Notes: generated by a model not told the origin, from the sequence alone. A stretch of DNA of 49,870 bases from Gracilibacter sp. BRH_c7a (GCA_001516055.1 LOEZ01000038.1:1-49870); one strand, 5' to 3'; positions 33,963-42,204 are shown, counted from the first letter of the stretch. Numbers and translations are program-made.

Positions 33963-36221
33963 TTGACTAGACGAAAAAGGATTGTAGTAACAGGAGTAGG
34001 AATATTTTCATCCATGGGACAAGATCAATACCAGGTCCTTAGTAATATGAAAAGAAATATTACTGGTATTGGCAACATTGCTAATTTTCCCACTAATCAG
34101 ATGATCAGTAACTTTGGAGCAGAAATCAAGGAGTATGTTCCAGAACCTGATACAACTAAGTATAATATGTGTACTCAATTTGGAATACGAGCTGCTAAGG
34201 AAGCACTCAAAGACAGTAAACTAGATATAACTTCCCAAAATGCTGATAAATTAGCTCTTTGCTTTGGGACATGTAGTGGAGGGCTAACGGAACTTGAAAA
34301 AAGAAGAAAGGTAAAAAATCTGGACTATGATGCTACTCTTTACTTTCCCTGGTTTCAGCAAGGAGATTGCATAGCGGAACATTTAGGAATAAATGGACCG
34401 GTAATTTCTAATGTAACTGCTTGTGTAGCTAGTGGTCATTCCCTGATTGTTGGGTGTGAAATACTTTCTCAGGGAAAGTTGGAGGCTGTTTTGGTAGGTG
34501 GTTCTGATACAATATCTGAGTCAGTCTATGCTGGTTTTAATAGCTTACAAGCATTAAGTGGACAACCCTGTGCACCCTTTGGTTACCCTAGTGGATTAAG
34601 CTTGGGGGAAGGTGCAGCATTTATTGTTCTAGAGTCTCTAGAAAGAGCTTTAGAAAGAAAAGCATTTATCTATGCCGAAATATGTGGCTTTGGATTAGAC
34701 CAGGATGCCCATCACATAACAGCTCCACATCCTGGTGGAGATGGAGTCGCTCGGACTGTTACTTCAGCCCTTAAACAGGCAAAGGTAAAGCCTGAGCAAA
34801 TTGGTTACATAAATGTACATGGAACTGGTACAGAAGCAAATGATGCATGTGAGCTAACTGGACTAAGAAAGGCACTAGGGGATGAGTTATTTTCTAAAAT
34901 ACCTTTGAATTCAAGTAAAGCATACTTTGGCCATACCCTAGGACCAGCTGCAGTTATTGAAATAGTTAGCACCTTAATTGCTATTAAGGATGGAAAGCTG
35001 CCTGCTACATTACATACTACGAATTTGAGGGAAGGCTGCCAGGAAGCAAACCATATTTTAAATAATATGCCTGAAGGAAATCCACAATATTTTTTATGCA
35101 ATAACTCGGCTTTTGGGGGACATAATTCTTCAGTATTATTTAAAAGTTGGAAGGAAAAGCAAGGTAGCTTGAAAGAGGAATATAAAACTGAAGAGGATTT
35201 TCCGCCTAAAAGAGTTGGTATTTTTGGAATTTCGATGGCAAATCAATTTGGATGTATATCTGGCTCAGCTGATACTGGGATAAGTAATAAACAACACATG
35301 GATATAGAGAAAGCTAGGATAGAGACAAAGAAATATATTGGTTCTCTTTATTCAAGGAGAATGAATTATATAACCCAGTACTGTATAGCTGCAGCTCACC
35401 TATCCATAAAGGATGCCAATCTTGAAGTAAATCAGGATAATAATACTGATATTGGCTTAGTATTCGGTAGCACCTATGGTGCTTTAGATAGATTTAGTAG
35501 TTACCTTAAGGGGATTTTTGATAATGGTGTAACCCATGCAAGTCCATTATATTTTCCAGACACTACAATTAATACCATACCTGGAAGGGCTGCAATAAAA
35601 CTAGGAATAAAGGGCTATGGTACTACCATATCAACTGGTGGAAATGAAGGTGTTTTAGCCTCTCATATTGCTTATCAGCTAATAAGAAGTGGTTATCAGA
35701 GCTTTTGCCTTGTGGGAGCGGGGGATGAGATATGTGACTTTAGCAATGAGGTGAGTAGTATCTTAGGCTATGATAAGAGCAAATATCCACTAACAGAGGG
35801 AAGCTCTTTTATGGTCCTGGGAAGCCTTGAAGGCGTAGCCGTTAAAAATACAAGGTGTTATGGGGAAATAAAAGGTTTTGGTTGTGGGTTTGGTAGTGAC
35901 AATTATCATGAAGCTATAGCTAAGGCTTTAGATGAGGCAAGTCTGCATGCAGATAATATAGACTTTGTATTTTATAATGATGAAGGATTTGAAGAAAAAG
36001 GATTGTATCAGAAAAAAGTTCTGGAAGGTCTTTTCACAAATAGAAGAATTCCTATTAAAACCTTCAATGATCTATTTGGCTATGCGTTCTCTGTAAGCTC
36101 CATGTATCATATTTACCAAGCAGCATTATGGCTCTTTAATAACAAGATATATCAAAATGGATTAGTAGTTAGCTCTTCACTTAATGGTGGAAACGTGGCC
36201 ATTGCAATTTCTAGAGTCTAG
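33963..36221 (+). CDS. Fused beta-ketoacyl synthase / chain-length-factor-like protein
   Basis: A 752-residue protein with two thiolase-fold halves. The first (1-400) is a KAS II/FabF-type ketosynthase with a full triad: Cys154 (VTACVASGHS), His286 (NVHGTGTEAND) and His324 (YFGHTLGPAA). The second (415-752) keeps the fold (IGLVFGSTYGALDRF, TTISTGGNEGVLAS) but has Gly where the active Cys should be, like the chain-length factors of type II polyketide systems. The TTG start at 33963 is backed by AAAGGGGGG. A KS-CLF heterodimer, here fused, elongates a chain on ACP and sets its length. No acyltransferase domain is present; malonyl units are presumably from FabD. Confidence 0.82.
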   Translation: MTRRKRIVVTGVGIFSSMGQDQYQVLSNMKRNITGIGNIANFPTNQMISNFGAEIKEYVPEPDTTKYNMCTQFGIRAAKEALKDSKLDITSQNADKLALCFGTCSGGLTELEKRRKVKNLDYDATLYFPWFQQGDCIAEHLGINGPVISNVTACVASGHSLIVGCEILSQGKLEAVLVGGSDTISESVYAGFNSLQALSGQPCAPFGYPSGLSLGEGAAFIVLESLERALERKAFIYAEICGFGLDQDAHHITAPHPGGDGVARTVTSALKQAKVKPEQIGYINVHGTGTEANDACELTGLRKALGDELFSKIPLNSSKAYFGHTLGPAAVIEIVSTLIAIKDGKLPATLHTTNLREGCQEANHILNNMPEGNPQYFLCNNSAFGGHNSSVLFKSWKEKQGSLKEEYKTEEDFPPKRVGIFGISMANQFGCISGSADTGISNKQHMDIEKARIETKKYIGSLYSRRMNYITQYCIAAAHLSIKDANLEVNQDNNTDIGLVFGSTYGALDRFSSYLKGIFDNGVTHASPLYFPDTTINTIPGRAAIKLGIKGYGTTISTGGNEGVLASHIAYQLIRSGYQSFCLVGAGDEICDFSNEVSSILGYDKSKYPLTEGSSFMVLGSLEGVAVKNTRCYGEIKGFGCGFGSDNYHEAIAKALDEASLHADNIDFVFYNDEGFEEKGLYQKKVLEGLFTNRRIPIKTFNDLFGYAFSVSSMYHIYQAALWLFNNKIYQNGLVVSSSLNGGNVAIAISRV

Positions 36222-36236
36222 ACGGAGGGGAAGTAA

Positions 36237-36986
36237 ATGCAAGAAAAAGCTCAAAAAAAAATATTACTATCGGAAGCTCATCAAAAAGAAAATCTGAATA
36301 TAGCACACTACCTATTAAAGGATGGCCACCTTGTAGCTCTACTTTCAGATGAAAGCAAGCTAGTCAATGATTTTATCGAGGGCCTTGATCCAGAATACAA
36401 ACATAATTGTTTTAGGCAGTGCTTGGACCTCTATACGGAAGAAAAGATAACTGGAGTTGTTGATAGGGTTACAGAAAAATTAAAAGGCCTTGATATTTTA
36501 ATAAATGGACTGCCAGGAGGGGCAAATGAAGCTGTTCTAGTGGAAACTTCACCTGAAACTTTTGGCACGGATATAACCTCTGATTTTAATAAAGTCTTTC
36601 TATTAAACAGAGAAATTGTGCGCCATATGATAAGAGAAAAAGCAGGTAATATAATATTTTTGCTAATCGACGATGTTCTTGATTTTGCAGATTACCCTGT
36701 GAGCCCTGTTCATAATCATGGAAGAATCGCTATGATGAAAAGTATGGCAAAAGAATTGGCTCCATTTAAAATTAGGGTAAATTCCCTAACCTTTGGAATT
36801 TATAATCGTGGTTTTAGTCCTTCTGAAAAACGCGAGATGCGTAGGAAGTTAGAGTTTTGTACTTTAAAGCCTCCAATACCTACATGGGAGGATTTACTTC
36901 CAGCACTCGATGCACTTATATATCCTTCTTTTAAATACATGACAGGACAGAACTACCCCGCATGTATTGGAACTAGCAACACTTAA
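36237..36986 (+). CDS. SDR-fold protein lacking the catalytic Tyr/Lys
   Basis: A 249-residue protein with an SDR fold: LDILINGLPGGANE corresponds to the NNAG strand, FKIRVNSLTFGIYNRG to the strand after the active site, and the N-terminus to the dinucleotide site. But IDDVLDFADYPVSPVHNHGR replaces the region S...Y-x-x-x-K, so Tyr and Lys are absent, and the glycine-rich loop is also poor. It is probably non-catalytic, perhaps a partner of the ketoreductase or ketosynthase. It follows the ketosynthase fusion by 15 bases after GGAGGGGAAG. Related pseudo-enzymes in fatty-acid-like clusters are uncommon. Confidence 0.65.
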   Translation: MQEKAQKKILLSEAHQKENLNIAHYLLKDGHLVALLSDESKLVNDFIEGLDPEYKHNCFRQCLDLYTEEKITGVVDRVTEKLKGLDILINGLPGGANEAVLVETSPETFGTDITSDFNKVFLLNREIVRHMIREKAGNIIFLLIDDVLDFADYPVSPVHNHGRIAMMKSMAKELAPFKIRVNSLTFGIYNRGFSPSEKREMRRKLEFCTLKPPIPTWEDLLPALDALIYPSFKYMTGQNYPACIGTSNT

Positions 36987-36994
36987 TGTGACAC

Positions 36995-37061
36995 GGGTGA
37001 CATGGGGACGTTTCGTCTGTCACCTTAGGGGTGACACGGGGACGTTTCGTCTGTCACCTTA
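36995..37061 (+). repeat. Two tandem REP-like palindromic units
   Basis: Two 33-34-base units follow each other, GGTGACATGGGGACGTTTCG then TCTGTCACCTTA, with one base difference between them. Each unit folds as GGTGACA...TGTCACC. Such GTGACACGGGGACG palindromes recur in many Clostridia and related genomes between genes. They lie inside an otherwise continuous gene series and may form stable mRNA hairpins. Confidence 0.75.
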
Positions 37062-37109
37062 GCACACAAAGATCAACTACATTTAGACTATAGAAGGGAA
37101 GAATGCAAA

Positions 37110-37574
37110 ATGGCTAAGGATTTAAGAGCTGATGAAAAAAATATAATTTTTTCTAAAAGGCCTCATCAATTATTAAAAACAGCACCTCCCTTTTTATTTA
37201 TTGATAAAGTGCATGAATTTGATAGTGAGCAAAAGATATTGCTGTGCTCAAAGCAGGTTGGTTACAATGAACCTTATCTAGCAGGTCATTTTCCTGGAGA
37301 GCCTATAGTACCTGGAGTTCTACTAATTGAGATGGCTGCCCAGGCAAGCGCACTTCTTTTGATAGCCCTGAACAATACAGGCTTTGAAGAGGGTTATCTG
37401 GTTCGCACCAAAGATTTTAGCTTCTATAATGCGGCTATACCTGGCAGTTGTTTGATGATAAAAGTGCAATTACAGGAGCATACTGGCAACTTTCTTACAA
37501 CAAAAGCTATAATAACTTTCAAGGGTGAAAAAAAGAAAGCTGCGAAAGGAGAGGTGGTGCTGTTCCTACGTTGA
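37110..37574 (+). CDS. 3-hydroxyacyl-ACP dehydratase (FabZ-like hot-dog protein)
   Basis: A 154-residue hot-dog-fold protein. The helix segment YLAGHFPGEPIVPGVLLIEM carries catalytic His60 and Glu74, the FabZ pair, and PPFLFIDKV is the family N-terminal strand. It would remove water from beta-hydroxyacyl-ACP to give a trans-2-enoyl chain. The usual FabZ E-A-M-A-Q is E-M-A-A-Q here. It follows the REP-like units and overlaps the next start by four bases (TTGA). With two ketoreductases and no enoyl reductase seen, repeated cycles could yield a polyene. Confidence 0.83.
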   Translation: MAKDLRADEKNIIFSKRPHQLLKTAPPFLFIDKVHEFDSEQKILLCSKQVGYNEPYLAGHFPGEPIVPGVLLIEMAAQASALLLIALNNTGFEEGYLVRTKDFSFYNAAIPGSCLMIKVQLQEHTGNFLTTKAIITFKGEKKKAAKGEVVLFLR

Positions 37575-38527
37575 CTAAAATTGAGCGAAAGATAGGAGCA
37601 ACTAGAGTAACCATAGATTTGCCCCTATGGATTGACACCATTAATTGCTTTTTGTTTAAAGGTGAAGACGGCTGGGATATTGTTGATGCTGGCACTTACA
37701 CACCTAAAGCAATGGAAAAATGGAGACAGACCTTTCGCGAGTTTGATATAAACCCGTTGGATGTAAAAAAAATCATTATTACTCATGACCATGTAGACCA
37801 TTTTGGGGCAGCAGGTGAATTGCACAAGTTGACCCAAGCACCAGTTAAAATGGTACATAAAGATAATACTTTGCTAAACTGGAAGGATTGGTTAAAGAAA
37901 ATTCTTCATGAGGAGACTGTATTTCACTACTTCGGTCTCCCAGAAGAACTAGAAAGAAAAATTATCAGCGAAAAAATTGGTCAGTTCCAAAGCTGGGCTC
38001 CTAGTATTCCAAAAATAGAGGATCTAAGAGGCAGCAATACAATCCAGCTGGGATCTGAGCAGTATAGCCTATTAAAGTTTTCGGGGCATTGTGATGAACA
38101 GGTATGTTTTTATAATCAGGATATGAAAGTGCTCTTTGCGGGGGATGTTCTGGTAACGCCTAATCATATTAATATGGCCAGTCAAGACCCATTGGGCTTG
38201 TACTTTGAAACATTAGAGCTTCTCAAAAATATGGAGATTTCCTATCTAATTCCATCTCATGGCAAACCCTTTGGTAGAGTTGGAATTCGGATAGGGCTTA
38301 TATCAGAATACAGAAAACAACAGCTTATAGATTTAACAGAGCATTTGTCACAAGCAACTACTGTATATCAAGCATATCTTTTCCTTTTAACCAGGGGGGC
38401 ATTAACTGATTTATTTTTTGGAGTAACTGAGGTTTATTATTTTTTAGAACACCTGGTTAAAACTGGTCATTTAAAAAAAGAGACCAGAAAGGATTGCTTA
38501 TATTATATGAATTATGAAAGGAGGTGA
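37571..38527 (+). CDS. Metallo-beta-lactamase-fold hydrolase, possible thioesterase
   Basis: A 318-residue MBL-fold protein with the metal site THDHVDHFGAAG (His72, His74, Asp76, His77), later His in FSGHCDEQVCFY, Asp in LFAGDVL and His in IPSHGKPFG. The C-terminal 90 residues are helical, as in glyoxalase-II-like and LACTB2-like members. In some polyketide pathways MBL-fold proteins act as thioesterases that free chains from ACP, so editing or release is a reasonable guess. The TTG start overlaps the dehydratase stop; AAAGGAGAGG lies about 18 bases upstream. The stop lies within the ribosome site of the precursor gene. Confidence 0.78.
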   Translation: MTKIERKIGATRVTIDLPLWIDTINCFLFKGEDGWDIVDAGTYTPKAMEKWRQTFREFDINPLDVKKIIITHDHVDHFGAAGELHKLTQAPVKMVHKDNTLLNWKDWLKKILHEETVFHYFGLPEELERKIISEKIGQFQSWAPSIPKIEDLRGSNTIQLGSEQYSLLKFSGHCDEQVCFYNQDMKVLFAGDVLVTPNHINMASQDPLGLYFETLELLKNMEISYLIPSHGKPFGRVGIRIGLISEYRKQQLIDLTEHLSQATTVYQAYLFLLTRGALTDLFFGVTEVYYFLEHLVKTGHLKKETRKDCLYYMNYERR

Positions 38528-38532
38528 AAAAG

Positions 38533-38799
38533 ATGAAATGGACTAAGGAAGAAATTAATAGTGCACAGGCAAAGGTTGAGGCGTTAGCAACTAAAGATAA
38601 TGAATTTAGAAAGCTATGCCTAAGTGATCCTCATGCAGCAATTAAACAAGCAACAGGTCAGGATGTAGAACCTAGTTACAAGCTTAAATTTGTAGAAAAT
38701 GAAGGTGGATACGATACTTTTGTATTACCTGATTTCCAAGGATCAGGAGATGAGCTTTCAGATGCTGATTTGGATACTGTAGCAGGTGGATCAAAGTAA
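38533..38799 (+). CDS. NHLP-type precursor peptide whose core after Gly-Gly is only Ser-Lys
   Basis: An 88-residue protein with a nitrile-hydratase-like leader (NHLP, TOMM-propeptide-like): FRKLCLSDPHAAIKQATGQ near 25-43, LKFVENEGGYDTFVLPDF at 51-68, then ELSDADLDTVAGG. The Gly-Gly is 85-86 and only Ser87-Lys88 follow before TAA. ATG 38533 is chosen because AAAGGAGG lies eight bases upstream; the GTG at 38524 overlaps that site. Neighbours are a GNAT just downstream and C39/NHLM exporters upstream. I infer that Lys88 (or Ser87) is acylated and the piece after Gly-Gly released. It is a credible RiPP precursor, but so short a core is unusual; a scaffold role is an alternative. Confidence 0.8.
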   Translation: MKWTKEEINSAQAKVEALATKDNEFRKLCLSDPHAAIKQATGQDVEPSYKLKFVENEGGYDTFVLPDFQGSGDELSDADLDTVAGGSK

Positions 38800-38814
38800 G
38801 TTAAGGTATTTGTT

Positions 38815-38846
38815 AAAGCAAGAGGTATTACGTTGCCTCTTGCTTT
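38815..38846 (+). terminator. Hairpin just after the precursor gene (attenuator or mRNA stabiliser)
   Basis: AAAGCAAGAGG and CCTCTTGCTTT form a perfect eleven-base stem with a ten-base loop, but only ACTTCC follows instead of a T-run. It probably reduces transcription of later genes only partly, or protects the precursor mRNA. Confidence 0.65.
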
Positions 38847-38885
38847 ACTTCCTTATCGTTCTATCTGATAGGAGGAGTTTGTTAG

Positions 38886-39770
38886 ATGTTTTATATTGAG
38901 CAAATAGACAAATCAACGGTAGAAAAATTTGAAAAACTAACCTATACCGAATATAGGCCTTTCCTTTATAAAATAGGTGACTCATCCCAGGTAGTAGCAT
39001 TTGGTGCATTAAACTTTTCCTCACAGCCTGTAGGTCTCATACTTGCGGAATTAAAAAATGACGGCAATATACAAATACATACCTTGTTTGTCAAACAAAA
39101 GTATCGTAGACGTGGCATAGCGACAGCTTTGATTAGAGAAATGGAACAAGCTGGAGAAATAAATCAGTATCAAGGTATTTATTTAGAGTTTACCCATGAT
39201 AATCCATTATATGATATTTTTCAAAAACTGCTGCAAAAGTGTGATTGGAGCTTCCCTGCAACAATTGAAATGCTGCTTTATAAATTGGATATGGAGGAGA
39301 TTGATGAAAAGGATGCACCTCTATTTACACGCATGGAGCTTCCTTCTTGTTTTACAATTAGCAGCTGGGATGAGCTTCAAATTCAAGAATTTGAATATAT
39401 TAAAAACGGTCAGGGTATCTGGTATCCTGAGAAGTCCTCACCATTTTCAGAGGAGGAACGAGTTGACTCTCTAAATTCAATTTTCTTAAGAGATGAAAAC
39501 CATCAAATAATTGGATGGGCAATTACCCATCAACTGGATTCAGAAACCATGCTTTATCGAAATGTATTTGTGAAAGAGGAATATCAGCTTATGGGATATG
39601 CAATGCTCCTTATGGGAGAAGCAATTTGGCGTCAATATGACAGGGGTATCTACAAGCTAATGTTTTGTGTTAACGTCAGTAATAAGAGCATGGTCAAAAT
39701 AATTAATCGTTTTATGAAACCTTTTAATTATACAGTTAAAAAAAAGATGCGATTAAGTAAGTCCTTATAA
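38886..39770 (+). CDS. Tandem GNAT acyltransferase, candidate N-acylating maturase
   Basis: A 294-residue protein. The N-terminal GNAT domain has the pyrophosphate-binding motif VKQKYRRRGIATALI (70-84) after the strand NIQIHTLF. A second, weaker copy lies at about 140-294 (MLYRNVFVKEEYQLMGYAML). GNAT enzymes transfer acyl groups from CoA or ACP to amines. In selidamide-type RiPP pathways GNATs attach fatty acids to Lys or Orn side chains of NHLP/Nif11-type precursors, and this gene is the immediate neighbour of such a precursor and of an ACP. GGAGGAG precedes the ATG. Function inferred, not shown; a plain acetyltransferase is the alternative. Confidence 0.75.
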   Translation: MFYIEQIDKSTVEKFEKLTYTEYRPFLYKIGDSSQVVAFGALNFSSQPVGLILAELKNDGNIQIHTLFVKQKYRRRGIATALIREMEQAGEINQYQGIYLEFTHDNPLYDIFQKLLQKCDWSFPATIEMLLYKLDMEEIDEKDAPLFTRMELPSCFTISSWDELQIQEFEYIKNGQGIWYPEKSSPFSEEERVDSLNSIFLRDENHQIIGWAITHQLDSETMLYRNVFVKEEYQLMGYAMLLMGEAIWRQYDRGIYKLMFCVNVSNKSMVKIINRFMKPFNYTVKKKMRLSKSL

Positions 39771-39808
39771 TTTATAAATTAATATATATTATAGGAGGTG
39801 TAACCATT

Positions 39809-40096
39809 ATGATTGATATAGCAAGGGTTAAGGCGGTTATTAAAGAGGATATTCTCATTAAACGCTTAGAGTTAGAGGATATTACTCCAGAGGAAATTGA
39901 AGATAATACACCTTTATTTGGTGAAGGCTTGGGGTTAGATTCTGTGGAGGCCCTCGATGTTGTGGCTGGAATAGAACAGATCTTTGGTGTAAAGCTCCAA
40001 GGAATATCACCTGAAGAATTTAAAAAGCACTTATATTCTGTAGAAACCCTAGCTCAATTTGTAGTTCATAAGGGTGACAATCAGGAGGCAAGCTGA
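39809..40096 (+). CDS. Acyl carrier protein
   Basis: A 95-residue ACP. The phosphopantetheine attachment site is Ser45 in GLGLDSVEALDVVAGIEQ, with acidic helix II following and PLFGEGLG before it. It shuttles the growing or finished acyl chain as a thioester. AGGAGG lies ten bases upstream. It is set between the GNAT and a phosphopantetheinyl transferase, which suggests it is the donor for the GNAT. About 15 residues longer than a minimal ACP. Confidence 0.87.
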   Translation: MIDIARVKAVIKEDILIKRLELEDITPEEIEDNTPLFGEGLGLDSVEALDVVAGIEQIFGVKLQGISPEEFKKHLYSVETLAQFVVHKGDNQEAS

Positions 40097-40103
40097 AAGT
40101 AAA

Positions 40104-40748
40104 ATGCTAAAAATCTTTGCTTTAAAGCACAGCACAAAACTTGACAGCTTGGTATTTCAGGAAATTCTTTCTTATCTAGATAAGGGTGAACAAGAAAGAA
40201 TATTAAAATTTTATAGGTGGCAGGATGCAGAAAGAAGCTTGCTGGGAAACTTAATCATACGGGCAACAATTTGTGATTTGTTTCAGGTTAAGAATTCTGA
40301 TTTTGAGGTTTTCCGCAATGAAATGGGAAAACCTTATATAAATAATATGCCACAAGTATTTTTTAATATTTCTCATTCTGGTCATTGGATTATGGGAGCT
40401 TTTGATAGCTTTCCTGTAGGTATTGATATAGAGCAAATTAAACCGTTGGACCTTAATATGGGCAAATCAATACTTGCTGCAAATGATTATGAAGAGATGT
40501 TAAAAATGAAAGCACCAGATCGGCTAAAGCATTTTTATAAGTGCTGGACATTGAGTGAGAGCTATCAAAAAATGCTTGGAAGCGGAGTGACACTTCCATT
40601 ATCATCAACTAATAATCTGTATGATTCAGCTTTTTTCACCAACCATATTATTGATGATTATATATTATCAATATGTTCAAGCCATGGGTTATTTTCGGAA
40701 CGTATTATTTATACCGATACTGAGCAATTACTTAATCTTATTAGATAA
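40104..40748 (+). CDS. Sfp-type 4'-phosphopantetheinyl transferase, divergent
   Basis: About 214 residues. VFFNISHSGHWIMGAF and VGIDIEQIKPLD are the Sfp-type CoA and Mg sites, and CWTLSESYQKMLGSGV is the third motif, in which the usual W-T-x-K-E has Ser for Lys. It transfers phosphopantetheine from CoA to apo-ACP. ATG at 40104 gives the family N-terminus, but the AGGAGG site (40083-40088) is 15 bases away. A GTG at 40074 would overlap the ACP gene end. The second such gene at 44362 has an intact K-E motif, so this one may be specialised or weakened. Confidence 0.78.
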   Translation: MLKIFALKHSTKLDSLVFQEILSYLDKGEQERILKFYRWQDAERSLLGNLIIRATICDLFQVKNSDFEVFRNEMGKPYINNMPQVFFNISHSGHWIMGAFDSFPVGIDIEQIKPLDLNMGKSILAANDYEEMLKMKAPDRLKHFYKCWTLSESYQKMLGSGVTLPLSSTNNLYDSAFFTNHIIDDYILSICSSHGLFSERIIYTDTEQLLNLIR

Positions 40749-40861
40749 ACATAGACTGGCCATGCATTGTGGAATATGGCTCCAGACTCCCATGATTATG
40801 GTAAAATATGAATGGATTTAATACACAAGACACAAACGGAGCTGGCAGGGAGGCAATGATT

Positions 40862-41080
40862 ATGACAAATTTCGAGAAGATTGCGTTACTAGAAGAGATG
40901 ATGGAATTAGGCGAGGGTTCACTTTCTGAAGAAACAGTATTGGCAGATATTGAAGAATGGGATTCAATGGCTGCTCTTTCTCTAATATTTCTAATGAGTG
41001 AGAACTTTGGTAAAGAATTAAAAGGACCGCAAATTAGAAAACTTAAAACAATAAAAGATATTATAGACATTATGGTGTAA
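40862..41080 (+). CDS. Acyl-carrier-protein-like protein
   Basis: A 72-residue carrier protein beginning MTNFEKIALLEEMMELGEGS. The carrier Ser is Ser35 in DIEEWDSMAALS, where the usual D-S-L is D-S-M, followed by helix II LIFLMSENFGKEL and a TIKDIIDIMV end. ATG 40862 is chosen because GGGAGG lies eight bases upstream; the frame is open from 40808. It begins the second set of genes (to 44874) and precedes the KAS III by 19 bases. Likely holds the starter or a first intermediate. Confidence 0.75.
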   Translation: MTNFEKIALLEEMMELGEGSLSEETVLADIEEWDSMAALSLIFLMSENFGKELKGPQIRKLKTIKDIIDIMV

Positions 41081-41099
41081 GAGCCAACTGGAGGTTTTC

Positions 41100-42161
41100 A
41101 TGTCTAGAGCAAAGTTTAACAATGCAAAAATAAAGGGTATATGCTGTGCTGTGCCTAACAACCCAATTTCTATAGAAGAAATGGTAAAACCTTATTTTGA
41201 TGAAAATTACGTTAAAAAGACGATAAATATTATAGGGGCCAAGCAACTGTACTATGCCAAAGAAGGCCAAACTACGTCTGATCTTGGATATGCTGCTGCA
41301 GAAAAATTAATTGCAGACATAGGTTGGAAGAAACAAAGTATAGATGGACTTATTTTCATTTCTCAAACACCTGATTATATCTTGCCTGCTACCTCTTGCA
41401 TATTACAGGATAGACTTAGATTACCAATAACAACTTTGACATTAGATATCAATTTAGGTTGTTCAGCTTACATATACGGCTTATTTTTAGCTAAACAGTT
41501 TATATCAGCTAGAACGTGTAAAAGGATTATATTAATAGTAGGTGACACTATCAGTAGAAAGGTATCTCCTAAGGATAAGTCGTCAGTTTTAATATTTGGT
41601 GATGGTGTGTCTGCTACAGCGGTAGAATTTTCTGATAAAAATAGTTTAAGTTCATTTATATTAAAAACCGATGGATCAGGTGCAACTAGTTTAATCATAC
41701 CTGCTGGTTTAAATAGATATCCAAGCACGAAAGAAACTAGAAGCGAAAAGAAGGACCAAGATGGTAATATCAGAACTGACGAACATATTCATATGGATGG
41801 AATGGAAATCTTTGGTTTTTCACTTAGGGAAGTACCCAAAATATTAGAAGAAGTAATTGAATTAAATGGTTGGACTTCAATGGATGTAGACAAATTACTT
41901 CTCCACCAAGCGAATAATTTTATGTTAAAACACATAGCACAAAAGGCTAAAATTCCTATGGATAAAGTGCCTCTAAATATGGATAGCTTCGGAAATACTG
42001 GTGGTGCAACTATCCCATTTTTAATTTGTGATAAATTGAAAGATGAAATTAAAATAAATAAATTAAGGGTAGTAATGTCTGGTTTCGGTGTCGGACTGTC
42101 CTGGGGGGCTGCCGCGATGGAATTATCAGATGTATTTTGTTCAGAAATAATATACGTCTAG
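41100..42161 (+). CDS. 3-oxoacyl-ACP synthase III (KAS III / FabH-like)
   Basis: A 353-residue condensing enzyme of the KAS III type, with Cys121 (DINLGCSAYIYGL), His269 (LLLHQANNFM) and Asn299 (SFGNTGGATIP) forming the FabH triad. FabH-like enzymes make the first condensation from an acyl-CoA or acyl-ACP starter and malonyl-ACP. A C-terminal GFGVGLSWGA is also typical. AACTGGAGG lies upstream. In this gene set the starter could come from the AMP-ligase (42426) and a carrier (40862 or 42205). It has no obvious defect. Confidence 0.88.
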   Translation: MSRAKFNNAKIKGICCAVPNNPISIEEMVKPYFDENYVKKTINIIGAKQLYYAKEGQTTSDLGYAAAEKLIADIGWKKQSIDGLIFISQTPDYILPATSCILQDRLRLPITTLTLDINLGCSAYIYGLFLAKQFISARTCKRIILIVGDTISRKVSPKDKSSVLIFGDGVSATAVEFSDKNSLSSFILKTDGSGATSLIIPAGLNRYPSTKETRSEKKDQDGNIRTDEHIHMDGMEIFGFSLREVPKILEEVIELNGWTSMDVDKLLLHQANNFMLKHIAQKAKIPMDKVPLNMDSFGNTGGATIPFLICDKLKDEIKINKLRVVMSGFGVGLSWGAAAMELSDVFCSEIIYV

Positions 42162-42204
42162 TCTAGAGGCAAAAATTTATATATTACTTTAAGTGGAGGA
42201 AAAC

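Noticed and set aside
36995-37061. CRISPR-like short repeats
   Set aside because: The two units are adjacent without spacers, and no cas genes are present. The same holds for the tandem units at 45368-45475.
38524-38799. Longer core peptide by frameshift after the Gly-Gly of the precursor
   Set aside because: Neither other frame continues into a plausible peptide with its own conserved features; a clean stop and hairpin follow.
40074-40103. GTG start of the first phosphopantetheinyl transferase gene
   Set aside because: The extra ten residues lie in the preceding gene's end and its ribosome-site region; the family N-terminus begins at the ATG at 40104, though spacing there is long.
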